A stretch of DNA of 36,718 nucleotides, taken from Anaerolineales bacterium. Lineage in GTDB: Bacteria > Chloroflexota > Anaerolineae > 4572-78 > NAK82. The notes under the pieces are model-generated. The model ran no database searches and was not told the origin of the DNA. It saw only the letters and a program-made list of their open reading frames with translations. The DNA lies in the NCBI GenBank assembly GCA_020343875.1, contig CP070811.1, forward strand, positions 1,522,809-1,559,526, given 5' to 3'. Below are positions 17,891 through 25,857 of the stretch, piece after piece (position 1 is the first letter of the stretch; each line of letters starts with the position of its first letter). The position numbers and the translations under genes were made by a program.

Positions 17891-18169
17891 ATGGCCACAG
17901 TATTCGTACCCAGCTCGCTGCGCCGTTACACCGCCGGCCAGTCAAAGGCAGAAGTGCGCGGCAGCACCGTAAACGAGATTATTGAAGATCTTGAGCGCCA
18001 ATACCCGGGTGTGAAATCACGCCTGTGTGATGAAGCCGGTCAGATCAAGCGTTACGTGAATGTGTTCGTCAACGACGAAGAGATTAGGGCCTTGCAAGGC
18101 GCAGATACCCCGGTATCGGAGAAGGACGAGGTGTCGATTGTTCCGGCTATGGCGGGTGGGAGGAAATGA
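17891..18169 (+). CDS. cysO: CysO-like sulfur carrier (MoaD/ThiS fold) ending in GGRK
   Basis: 92 residues. MoaD/ThiS-type beta-grasp protein with FVPSSLRRYTAG at the start, YVNVFVNDEEIR in the middle and DEVSIVPAMAGG near the end, close to mycobacterial CysO (which ends in AGG). Here two residues, Arg-Lys, follow the Gly-Gly (89-90), so a thiocarboxylate can form only after they are cut off; a JAMM peptidase is encoded at 7137-7622. The codons AGG AAA also form the ribosome site of the next gene, which begins four bases after the stop. AAGGAG precedes the ATG. Confidence 0.86.
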   Translation: MATVFVPSSLRRYTAGQSKAEVRGSTVNEIIEDLERQYPGVKSRLCDEAGQIKRYVNVFVNDEEIRALQGADTPVSEKDEVSIVPAMAGGRK

Positions 18170-18173
18170 CCGT

Positions 18174-19390
18174 ATGACACTTTTGACCAGTGACCGCCTG
18201 ATCGCCCAAGTGAAGCAGCACGTCAAAGAGGTCGATGTCCATCAGCTGAAGCAAAAGATGGACGATGGCCAGACGGTGGTGGTAGACATCCGCGAGTTTG
18301 ACGAGTACGCCCAAGGCACCATCCCGGCTCGCACTACATCCCACGCGGATTCTTGGAACTGCGTATCGAGAATCTAGTTCCGCGCCGGGATACGCCCATC
18401 GCGCTCTACTGCGCGGGCGGTGTGCGCTCGGTCCTGGGTGCTCGCAGCCTGTCTGAAATGGGGTATACCAACGTGGCCTCAGTGGCTGGTGGTTTTGGTG
18501 GCTGGAAGAACGCTGGCTACTCGTTTGTGGTGCCTCGCATCATGACAGACGATCAGCGCCATCGCTACAGCCGGCACACCATTATCCCTGAGGTGGGAGA
18601 GCGTGGCCAGCTCAAGTTGCTGGACGCCAGAGTGTTATTGATCGGCGCGGGGGGGCTTGGCTCCCCGGCGGCGATGTACCTGGCAGCCGCGGGCGTGGGC
18701 ACTCTAGGTATCGTGGACTTCGACGTGGTGGATGTCTCAAACTTGCAGCGACAAATCTTGCACCATCTGGACGATGTAGGCCGCCCCAAGGTCGAGTCGG
18801 CTGCTGAAACCATCGCTGCCCTCAATACGGACGTGAAGGTGGTGCCTCACACCACGTTGTTGCGCTCCGACAATGCGTTGGACATCATCAAAGAGTACGA
18901 CGTGGTCATCAATGGCTCCGATAACTTCCCCACCCGCTACCTGGTCAATGACGCATGCGCCTTGCTGGGCAAGCCGCTGGTGGACGGGAGCATCTTCCGC
19001 TTTGAGGGACAACTCACTGTTTTCGATCCGGCCCGAGGCGGGCCATGCTACCGCTGCCTTTACCCGGACCCACCTCCACCCGGCGAGGTGCCGAGCTGCG
19101 CCGAAGGCGGGGTGCTGGGCGTGCTGCCGGGCATCATCGGCAGCTTGCAGGCCAGCGAGGCCATCAAGCTGATTCTGGATGTCGGCGAGTCATTGGCCGG
19201 CCGCTTGCTGCTCTTCGACGCATTGGACGGTCGATTCCGCCAGGTCAAGGTCCAAAAGGACCCGGCCTGCCCTGTGTGCGGGGAAGATCCCACTGTCACC
19301 GAATTGATTGACTACGAGCAATTCTGTGGCATCCCGCACAGTGATAACGGCGTAACGGTTGAGCCGCTACCCGCCCTGGTGGTGACTTGA
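18174..19390 (+). pseudogene. moeB: Rhodanese-MoeB fusion (sulfur carrier activating enzyme) with one-base frameshift
   Basis: The first frame (from ATG 18174) encodes the front of a rhodanese domain (VDVHQLKQKMDDGQTVVVDIREFDEYAQGTIP); the second frame, from about 18330 to 19390, continues with YIPRGFLELRIENL, the rhodanese active loop YCAGGVRS and a complete MoeB/ThiF domain: GAGGLGSPAAMYLAAAG, DFDVVDVSNLQRQILH, zinc pairs CYRC and CPVC, and PSCAEGG. One missing base, most likely a G in ATCCCGG at 18321-18327, joins them into a gene of about 405 residues. The enzyme adenylates the C-terminal Gly of CysO and transfers sulfur. The domain order is rhodanese first, opposite to mycobacterial MoeZ. 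It could be a sequencing error, a real mutation, or programmed shifting; expression of the MoeB part alone from 18353 is possible. Confidence 0.85.
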
Positions 19391-19407
19391 GAGGAGACAA
19401 ATAGAAC

Positions 19408-20397
19408 ATGGCAACGCTAGATGTTCTGAATCCGCCTCACGCTTTGCGCGCTGAGCGTCTCTCCTCGCCGGCGCGGCCAGCCATACGCGGCGATAGCTTG
19501 CTGGACCGGATCGGGAATACGCCCTTGCTGCCTATCCGGCGCCTGGCGGCTGGCCTGTCGCCCGACGTGCAGGTTTTTGCCAAAGCCGAATGGTTTAACC
19601 CTGGTGGTTCGGTCAAAGACCGGCCCGCGTTGTGGATGATCGAAGACGGAGAACGGCGTGGCCTGCTGATGCCAGACAAGACAATTCTAGAGGCCACCTC
19701 GGGCAACACCGGCATTGGATTAGCCCTCATCGGTGCGCTGAAAGGCTACCCAGTAGAACTGGTTATGCCCGCCAACGTCACCGAGGAGCGCAAGGGAATC
19801 TTGCGTTCCTATGGTGCAAATTTGGTGCTGACCGACCCGCTGGAGGGGATTGACGGCGCTATCCAGGAGGCGGAACGTCGGCTCGAAGCAGAACCTGGCC
19901 GATTCTTCCGCCCCGATCAATACAACAACCCCGCCAACTGGCAGGCCCACTTTGAAACCACCGGTCACGAGGTATGGCGGCAGACAGGGGGCCAGGTGAC
20001 CCACTTTGTGGCTGGAATCGGCACCAGTGGCACGCTGATGGGTACCGGCCAGCGCCTCAAGCTTTACAACCCGGACGTGCAAGTGATCGCCGTGGAACCA
20101 GCCGACGAGCTGGCGATTATCGAGGGCTTGAAGCATATGCAGAGCTCCATCGTGCCGGGTATCTACGACCCCACTTTCCCGGACGCTAAGATCGCTGTTG
20201 AGCCGGATGCTGCCCACGAAATGGCGGCTCGCTTGGCGCGCGAAGAGGGGCTGTTTGTGGGCTACTCGGCTGGTGCGGCCATGTGGGCTGCCTTGCAACT
20301 GGCCCGCTCGCTGGAGTGGGGTAACATAGTGACGGTCTTCCCGGATGGGGGTGAGAAGTATCTGAGTCTGTGTAACAACTGTCCGCACCGATTGTGA
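19408..20397 (+). CDS. cysM: CysM-type cysteine synthase, probably O-phosphoserine and CysO dependent
   Basis: 329 residues, fold type II PLP enzyme. PLP lysine in NPGGSVKDRPA, TSGNTGIGLA, glycine loop GIGTSGTLMGTG and C-terminal PDGGEKYLS. The segment EGLKHMQSSIVPGIYDP matches the mycobacterial CysM form (LRNM...VPELYDP) rather than the CysK loop; the Arg that binds the phosphate of O-phosphoserine in mycobacterial CysM is replaced by Lys, a conservative change. Directly behind cysO and moeB (17 bases), so it is likely to form cysteine on CysO thiocarboxylate. AGGAG stands before the ATG. Confidence 0.87.
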   Translation: MATLDVLNPPHALRAERLSSPARPAIRGDSLLDRIGNTPLLPIRRLAAGLSPDVQVFAKAEWFNPGGSVKDRPALWMIEDGERRGLLMPDKTILEATSGNTGIGLALIGALKGYPVELVMPANVTEERKGILRSYGANLVLTDPLEGIDGAIQEAERRLEAEPGRFFRPDQYNNPANWQAHFETTGHEVWRQTGGQVTHFVAGIGTSGTLMGTGQRLKLYNPDVQVIAVEPADELAIIEGLKHMQSSIVPGIYDPTFPDAKIAVEPDAAHEMAARLAREEGLFVGYSAGAAMWAALQLARSLEWGNIVTVFPDGGEKYLSLCNNCPHRL

Positions 20398-20412
20398 TTT
20401 CGTGGCGGATGC

Positions 20413-20455
20413 AACTCCCCCTTGTCCCCTGTTGGGGCAAGGGGGAGTTTTGTTT
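20413..20455 (+). terminator. Strong terminator after cysM
   Basis: AACTCCCCCTTG (20413-20424) pairs with CAAGGGGGAGTT (20438-20449), with an inner CCCC-tgtt-GGGG, then TTGTTT. It closes the cysO-moeB-cysM operon. Confidence 0.93.
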
Positions 20456-20574
20456 AGGGTCTTGAGTGTTATGCCAATCTGTGATATAGTGTAGACGCAT
20501 CCTCTGACCGCGTGTGTCCATCGAATTTACGCACAAGTAGCCCAGGGGGCAACATCGTGCAGGAGTGGCTGGGT

Positions 20575-22188
20575 ATGGAAACCCTTATCACCGTAGAAAT
20601 AATAACCGGGATGCTTTTCATTGGGCTGGCAATGATCGCAGGTTACCGGGGAAATAAGGTGACGGGAGCCGTGACATTTAGCCTCTTTGCAGTTATTGTC
20701 TCGCCCCTTGTCGTTGGCGGCACCTTGCTGACAGGGTACTTCTTTATCGACCAGGTCGGGGTTTGGGCTGGCTCGCTGATGGAGGCCGCATTGTTATTAC
20801 TGGGGATGGCCACTCTGGCAGGCTACCTGGGGCATAAGGTCATGGGAGCTGTAATGCTTGGCATAGGGGCGGCATGTGCTGCGATTATAAGTATTGCTGG
20901 AACCCTAAGCGGATACTTCTTGGGTGAAGACACGGGTGCTTGGATCGGTTTACTGACCGGTGTTGTGCTGGCGGGGATTGTGGTGGCTCCTTTGCTGGGC
21001 AGGCTGATCAAGGGACGAAGCGGCCTGTTTCTGGGGGGCATCTGGTTGGGCTTCAGTGCCCTGTCTGTTTTTGGTTACCTGGCTGGGGGGGCGGTGGGCT
21101 TTTTAACTATCACCCTGCCAGCCATTGCCCTTTTCTGGGTCGGGCTTTATCGTGTGGCGGCTTATCTGTTACCTCTGCAGGAAAGAACCCAGCGCCCTCA
21201 GGCTTTTCGCAGTCTGTTAACATTTAATATGGGTACCAATTATCCTTACTACTTCGTCGACGAGGAGGGCAAGCTGGACCTGCGAGTGGATGGCGATCGT
21301 TTTCGTCGCTTCTTTGCCGGCCCGGGTTGGGTGTACACAGGCTGCGATCACGCAGCCTATGTCACCGACGGGGTGGCGAATAACCGCGTGTTCGAGCCGG
21401 GTTTATCGTTTACCGGTGTGTTTGATATGCCGCCCAAGATCATGGACCTTCGCCCCCAACTACGTGCCTGTGCGGTAGAGGCTCTCACCAAGGACGGTAT
21501 CCCGGTCAAGGTGATGACTTTCATCTCCTTCCGGGTCGAAACGGGGGGCCAGCAGGTGCGGCTGGGTCAATCTTTCCCTTTGCGCCGTCGAGCGGTTTTC
21601 CAGGTGGTGGCCAAGGAGTTGGTTGAAAAGAGTGGGGCGAAATACGAATGGGACGGGCAGCTCGTCCCGGTGATCGCTACCCGAATCGTTCAGGATATCA
21701 TCAGCCGCTATACGGTTGACGAGTTGTGTGCATCGCTTGAGCCAGGCCGCAATCCCCGGGTCGAGATTGCCAGTGAAATGAGCAAGCGGGTACAAGAAGC
21801 CTTACAGCCCTGGGGTATTGAATTTGTAGGCGGGGGCATTGGTAACCTTGAACCCCAGGACAAAGCGGTTGTCGAAAGACGCCTCGATAGTTGGCGCACG
21901 GAATGGATGCGCAAGATCCTGTTGTCAATGGGTGAAGGCAAAGCTGAGCGCGCGCGCCAGATTGAGCTTGCCCAGGCCGAGGCTGAGACAGAGATTGTCT
22001 TGAGGCTCAGCCAGATCGTTGAAGAAAGTATGCGCAGTGGAGATGTATCCCAAACGGCACTTGCCTTACGTTTCATCGATAGCCTGGGTGAGTTTATTAG
22101 CGAGGCAGGTGTCTATGGTGAAGTCCCTGAGGGTGTTGGGAACACGTTGAGACGCCTGCGGGGTGAAATCGAGCAGAGGCAGAGTTAG
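20575..22188 (+). CDS. Multi-span membrane protein with SPFH/band-7 domain
   Basis: 537 residues. About six hydrophobic segments fill residues 1-205 (for example LITVEIITGMLFIGLAMIAG, AGIVVAPLLG, FLTITLPAIALFWVGLY); the rest, from about residue 220, is a soluble SPFH-like domain (NMGTNYPYYFVDEEG, DLRPQLRACAVEALTKDGIPVKVMTFISFRV, then a charged helical stretch with AERARQIELAQAEAETEI). Such proteins build ring-like membrane platforms; the exact role is unknown. The ATG at 20575 is chosen with AGGAG nine bases before. It is paired with a related gene downstream. Confidence 0.78.
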   Translation: METLITVEIITGMLFIGLAMIAGYRGNKVTGAVTFSLFAVIVSPLVVGGTLLTGYFFIDQVGVWAGSLMEAALLLLGMATLAGYLGHKVMGAVMLGIGAACAAIISIAGTLSGYFLGEDTGAWIGLLTGVVLAGIVVAPLLGRLIKGRSGLFLGGIWLGFSALSVFGYLAGGAVGFLTITLPAIALFWVGLYRVAAYLLPLQERTQRPQAFRSLLTFNMGTNYPYYFVDEEGKLDLRVDGDRFRRFFAGPGWVYTGCDHAAYVTDGVANNRVFEPGLSFTGVFDMPPKIMDLRPQLRACAVEALTKDGIPVKVMTFISFRVETGGQQVRLGQSFPLRRRAVFQVVAKELVEKSGAKYEWDGQLVPVIATRIVQDIISRYTVDELCASLEPGRNPRVEIASEMSKRVQEALQPWGIEFVGGGIGNLEPQDKAVVERRLDSWRTEWMRKILLSMGEGKAERARQIELAQAEAETEIVLRLSQIVEESMRSGDVSQTALALRFIDSLGEFISEAGVYGEVPEGVGNTLRRLRGEIEQRQS

Positions 22189-22227
22189 CTAGCGCCCCTC
22201 AGGGTACCTATGCCCTGCAGGGTACTT

Positions 22228-22266
22228 GCGCTCCCTTGGAGTCGTTACTACTTTGCCAGGGAGCGC
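22228..22266 (+). repeat. Hairpin between the two SPFH genes
   Basis: GCGCTCCCTTGG (22228-22239) with CCAGGGAGCGC (22256-22266), one bulged T, no T run. May be an mRNA processing or stability element before the second gene. Confidence 0.6.
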
Positions 22267-22282
22267 GTTGGAAGGAGCAGGT

Positions 22283-23572
22283 ATGCTCAATCCGGGCCGG
22301 TTTGTTCACTTCTGGGGCAGGTTCTTGGGGGTCTTTATTACTCTCTTCATGGTGGACCTCCTTCTCGCTGTGCTGACTGAGATGCTTACTCGTAGCGGCG
22401 AGCTGCCCAATCAGATGTTGAGCGGCGATTTTTGGCTGGCCGTTGGATTCAACATGCTACCTGCAATGCTGGCGGCCCTGGTGATCTTGTGGCTGGTCGG
22501 CCGCTTCATGCGCTCGGTGTACCGTCTGGAGAGTTGGCGGGAAGGGGTGTGGTTCCTGATTCGGAGTCGCTTTGGCCAGCATGGGTTCAAACCGTTTGTC
22601 AGGATAGGTGAGGGCAAGATCAACACCAATAGGGACAGCATTCTCACCCGGACTGGCGGACCAGGCCATTTGGTCATCTATAACGACAGCGCCGTCTTGC
22701 TGGGGCAAGGTGGACGATTTACTCGGGTGGAAGGCCCAGGTTTCTGCAGACTCGAACCCTTTGAGAAGATCTACCAAATCATCGACCTGCGCCCCAAGCG
22801 CTGGGTCTACCCGGTGAGCGGCATGACTAAGGAGGGCGTTCCCGTCACCTGGGAAGTGGAGATCCACTATCAGATTGATGATGGCGGGCAGACGTCCACT
22901 CAGGAGTCACCCTTCCCTTTCTCTGCAGAGGCTGTCTTTCGGGCCGCAACCGGCCAGTGGCGGCGTGAAGCTGGGACGAGTCAGGATTTGGATTGGGAAG
23001 GACGGGTAGTCATTGGACACGCAGGCGGCATCTTGCGCTCAATTCTGGCTCAACGTTCCCTGGATCAACTAATCGGGCTGACTGAAGCGGATGCGCGAGC
23101 CGTGCGCGAGACCGTCCAAGAAGAAATGGAGCATAAGCTACGCGTGGCTGCGCCTGGACTGGGAGCCAAAATCTTGCAGGTTAAGCTCGACAATCTGAAG
23201 GTGGATGATGCCATAACCCAGCAATGGATCGAGGCCTGGAAAGCCCACTGGCAGCGTTGGTCAGATCTCCAGTTGGCCCAGGCTGAGGCGTCTGGTGTCT
23301 ATTTGTACGAGACGGCCAAGGCCGAGGCTCAGATGCGGCTTATCGTCACCATCACCCGGGCGCTCCAGGAACTGGATTCTAGCCCGGCGATCACTACCAG
23401 AATCATCCTGATGCGCCTCTTCTCTGCCTTGGATCGAGCGCATCCCACGAGTTCGTCTCGCCTATTTGTGCCCGGCCACGCATTGGGTGCGTTGGAGAAG
23501 ATGAGGCAATTGTTGGGAGGTGGTGACGACTCAGGCCAGCAGCCCTCCCTGAGTGACAAAGGGGGAAATTAA
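22283..23572 (+). CDS. Second SPFH/band-7 membrane protein
   Basis: 429 residues. Two hydrophobic helices (about 10-35 and 55-80) followed by an SPFH-like domain with VFRAATGQW, YPVSGMTKEGVPVTWEVEIHY, LDQLIGLTEADARAVRETVQEEM and an alanine/glutamate-rich coiled coil ending near residue 370, then a flexible tail rich in Gly and Ser. It shares the pattern R-P-K...V..MTKEGVPV with the first gene (RPQ...ALTKDGIPV), so the two arose by duplication or form a heteromeric complex. ATG at 22283 has GGAAGGAG directly before it; an upstream in-frame TTG at 22226 lies in the hairpin. Confidence 0.76.
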   Translation: MLNPGRFVHFWGRFLGVFITLFMVDLLLAVLTEMLTRSGELPNQMLSGDFWLAVGFNMLPAMLAALVILWLVGRFMRSVYRLESWREGVWFLIRSRFGQHGFKPFVRIGEGKINTNRDSILTRTGGPGHLVIYNDSAVLLGQGGRFTRVEGPGFCRLEPFEKIYQIIDLRPKRWVYPVSGMTKEGVPVTWEVEIHYQIDDGGQTSTQESPFPFSAEAVFRAATGQWRREAGTSQDLDWEGRVVIGHAGGILRSILAQRSLDQLIGLTEADARAVRETVQEEMEHKLRVAAPGLGAKILQVKLDNLKVDDAITQQWIEAWKAHWQRWSDLQLAQAEASGVYLYETAKAEAQMRLIVTITRALQELDSSPAITTRIILMRLFSALDRAHPTSSSRLFVPGHALGALEKMRQLLGGGDDSGQQPSLSDKGGN

Positions 23573-23574
23573 GA

Positions 23575-23603
23575 GAACACGCCCGTCGTACTTGAGCGTG
23601 TTC
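23575..23603 (+). terminator. Hairpin after the SPFH pair
   Basis: GAACACG (23575-23581) and CGTGTTC (23597-23603), three bases past the stop, no T run. Weak candidate terminator between convergent genes. Confidence 0.4.
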
Positions 23604-23716
23604 ATGCGGCTATGCCAATTAGCCTCAGAATAGGACCCCTCAAGGTCACCTCGAAAGCACCGTATTTGCCAGTTACGGGTGTTCCACAAGAGACAATGAA
23701 GAGCTGGGGTCTCAAT

Positions 23717-23971
23717 TCACCAGGGCGTAACGTCTACGATAACCGGTTTCTCTTTTGCAGGGCGAGTCAACGGCTCGTGGCGTATGCCAAATGCCTCTGC
23801 AACAGCTCGTAACGCCGCTTCGTATCCCTGGCGGTAGAGCTCCATCTCTGGGGTGCTGACAATCTCGAACAGCCCTGCATTGGCCGACTCGACTGCTCTC
23901 AATGCATTCTGCACGTCATTCCTAAACCAAACGTTAAGCCCCGAATTAGAAGGGTATGAATTGAGTGCCAT
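23717..23971 (-). CDS. Hypothetical 84-residue protein under a LexA-like operator
   Basis: 84 residues, soluble, no recognised family. A helical middle part (VQNALRAVESANAGLFEI, YRQGYEAALRAVAEAFGI) is followed by a basic-proline tail ending KEKPVIVDVTPW. The ATG at 23971 has GGAG six bases before it. A longer frame to 24067 reads through the leader and lacks support. It stands alone, convergent to the SPFH genes, and is transcribed from a strong promoter about 220 bases upstream that carries a GAAC-N4-GTTC palindrome. Confidence 0.72.
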   Translation of the reverse strand: MALNSYPSNSGLNVWFRNDVQNALRAVESANAGLFEIVSTPEMELYRQGYEAALRAVAEAFGIRHEPLTRPAKEKPVIVDVTPW

Positions 23972-24177
23972 GCAGTGCTCCTTTCTATCAAATAATAAAA
24001 ACTGTATGCCTGGTGGGTAACCACCGGCCAAAGAGAATCCACTTCTGCAACCAGACAGGTCGCGCACAGGGAATCAAAGCGGTGGCTCACTGTCCGCTCT
24101 TTTCCCTTATGCGTGGCTTTTATGTAAGGGTGCCGTTGGGAAAGATCAGTACGCGGGGACTAATTAACCTGAGAAAT

Positions 24178-24234
24178 AGAACGCCCGTTCTGTTAGTCTA
24201 AGCTTATTTTACCATATACGGTGCATTCTGTCAA
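24178..24234 (-). promoter_or_regulatory. Promoter with GAAC-N4-GTTC (LexA-like) operator
   Basis: Minus strand: TTGACA (24234-24229), 17-base spacer, TAAAAT (24211-24206). The palindrome AGAACGGGCGTTCT occupies 24191-24178, just after the expected transcript start. GAAC-N4-GTTC is the core of the SOS box of Gram-positive bacteria; whether this organism's LexA uses it is unknown. Confidence 0.72.
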
Positions 24235-24253
24235 TAGCAGAATTTTAAGGTTT

Positions 24254-24428
24254 TCAATTGCAGCCGATCTCAGTCGTAGGTTGGGTTAGTTTTGGCAAGC
24301 AAAACACCAGATTTGCGCCAAACACCTGGCAGGCTATGTGGTTTGATAGCGTAACTAACCCAACCTAATTTTTTCAAGCGACTTTGCGCGAGCCCGGTTC
24401 TCAATTGTCAATTGCAGCCAATCTCAGT
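24254..24428. repeat. MITE-like element: 15-base inverted repeat inside a 21-base direct repeat
   Basis: TAGGTTGGGTTAGTT (24277-24291) is perfectly inverted at 24353-24367, with an inner TTTGGC/GCCAAA pair and TTTTTT after the right arm. Outside, 24254-24274 and 24408-24428 are direct copies with one mismatch in 21. TAGGTTGGGTT ends are common in small non-coding repeat families of bacteria. No gene is visible in 23972-24489; this element and the promoter above are its content. On the plus strand it could also stop transcription. Confidence 0.7.
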
Positions 24429-24489
24429 TTGACAGGAGGGGCACCCAAGCGCAAAACCTTCTGTTGTTTCAGTCTTGAAGTGGCTTAGT

Positions 24490-25857
24490 TCAGCTATCCT
24501 GCCACTCGGTGAGCCACAGATAGGGCTCTTCAATCAAGTCCTTGATGTACTGCAGAAAGCGGGCGGCAGGGGCCCCATCCACCAAACGATGGTCGAAGAC
24601 CAGCGATAAGGTCCACATGTGACGGGCGACGATCTGCCCATCGCGTACCACTGCCTTTTGGGCGATGCGGCCTACGCCCAAGATGGCCGCTTCGGGCAAG
24701 TTGATGACAGGTGTAAAGGCATCTACATCGTACATACCCAGGTTGGTGATGGTGAAGGTGCCCCCGGTCAAGTCGTCAGGCGAAACCCTGCCCGTGCGTG
24801 CGCCCTCCGCTAACTTGCGAAATTCAGCTCCAAACTGGCGCAGGCCCTTCTTGTCGGCGTTTCGGATGACCGGAACCAGCAGCCCGCGCTCGGTATCTAC
24901 TGCCATACCCATGTTGATCGGCGTCAGAATCTCAATAGCATCGGGCGTCAGGCGCGCGTTCATGGCGGGGAACTTGCGGAGTGCGGTGGCTACGATCTTG
25001 GCTAAGAGATCGTTGTACCCGGGTGCAAAGCCCCACTCCTCGCTCACACGCGCTTTGAGCCGCTCTCGCATGTCAACAAAATGGGTTGCATCCACTTCCA
25101 TCATGAGCGTCACACGGGCTGTGGTGTGGACGCTGGCGGCCATGCGTTCGGCGATGATGCCGCGTACTCCCTTGAGCGGTAGACGCTCCAGGACTTCAGC
25201 CTCGGATAAGGGCGGCAGAGGCGCAGGCGGTGGCGCGACAGGCGCTTTCAGCGTGCGCTCCACGTCCTCCTTGGTGATTTTGCCGCTGGGGCCACTGCCA
25301 GCCACCTGGCGTAGATCCAGGCCAGCTTCGGCGGCCATCTTCTGGGCCACCGGAGTGGCTTTGGGAAGCGACTGGAGATAGGCCAGTACGTCGCGTTCGG
25401 CAACCCGCACCCCTCCGCCGCCGGTCGGGGTCACCTGTACCAGGTCGACCCCTTTTTCATGGGCCTGTTTGCGGGCGCGCGGAGAGGCAAAGACCCGGCC
25501 AGCTTCCTCCGGCGCCTGGGGAGGCGTTTCCACCGGGGCAACTAACGTGGCCGCAGGCGGAGTGGCCTCGGCAGGCTCTCCCTCCGGCGCGGGTGCGCTC
25601 TTGCCCACAAATTTGTCATCGGCCTTGCCGATGATGGCCACAACTGCCAGCACGGGCACCACATCACCCTCTTGGTAGGGGCCGATATGCAGGTATCCAC
25701 TGGCGATGGCTTCGACGGGGAAGACGGCTTTGTCAGTTTCTACTTCTAAGATCTCCTGCCCCTGGGCTACCTTTGCCCCATCTTCGACCAGCCACTTGAT
25801 GAGGGTGACTTCTTCAACCGTCTGGCCCAACTGTGGGATGAAGAATTCCTCTGCCAT
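24490..25857 (-). CDS. pdhC: E2 dihydrolipoamide acyltransferase with two subunit-binding domains
   Basis: 455 residues. One lipoyl domain with the lipoylated lysine K43 in EVETDKAVFPVEA, then two E3/E1-binding (PSBD) domains: ASPRARKQAHEKGVDL...GGGGVRVAERDVLAYL and PVAQKMAAEAGLDLRQVAGSGPSGKITKEDV, where one is usual. The catalytic core ends with the active-site HRLVDGAPAARF. It transfers the acyl group made by the fused E1 to CoA. The ATG at 25857 overlaps the E1 stop (TAATG), so translation is coupled. The lipoamide dehydrogenase (E3) gene is not in the window. Pyruvate is the likely substrate, but acetoin or branched-chain oxo acids are possible. Confidence 0.88.
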   Translation of the reverse strand: MAEEFFIPQLGQTVEEVTLIKWLVEDGAKVAQGQEILEVETDKAVFPVEAIASGYLHIGPYQEGDVVPVLAVVAIIGKADDKFVGKSAPAPEGEPAEATPPAATLVAPVETPPQAPEEAGRVFASPRARKQAHEKGVDLVQVTPTGGGGVRVAERDVLAYLQSLPKATPVAQKMAAEAGLDLRQVAGSGPSGKITKEDVERTLKAPVAPPPAPLPPLSEAEVLERLPLKGVRGIIAERMAASVHTTARVTLMMEVDATHFVDMRERLKARVSEEWGFAPGYNDLLAKIVATALRKFPAMNARLTPDAIEILTPINMGMAVDTERGLLVPVIRNADKKGLRQFGAEFRKLAEGARTGRVSPDDLTGGTFTITNLGMYDVDAFTPVINLPEAAILGVGRIAQKAVVRDGQIVARHMWTLSLVFDHRLVDGAPAARFLQYIKDLIEEPYLWLTEWQDS

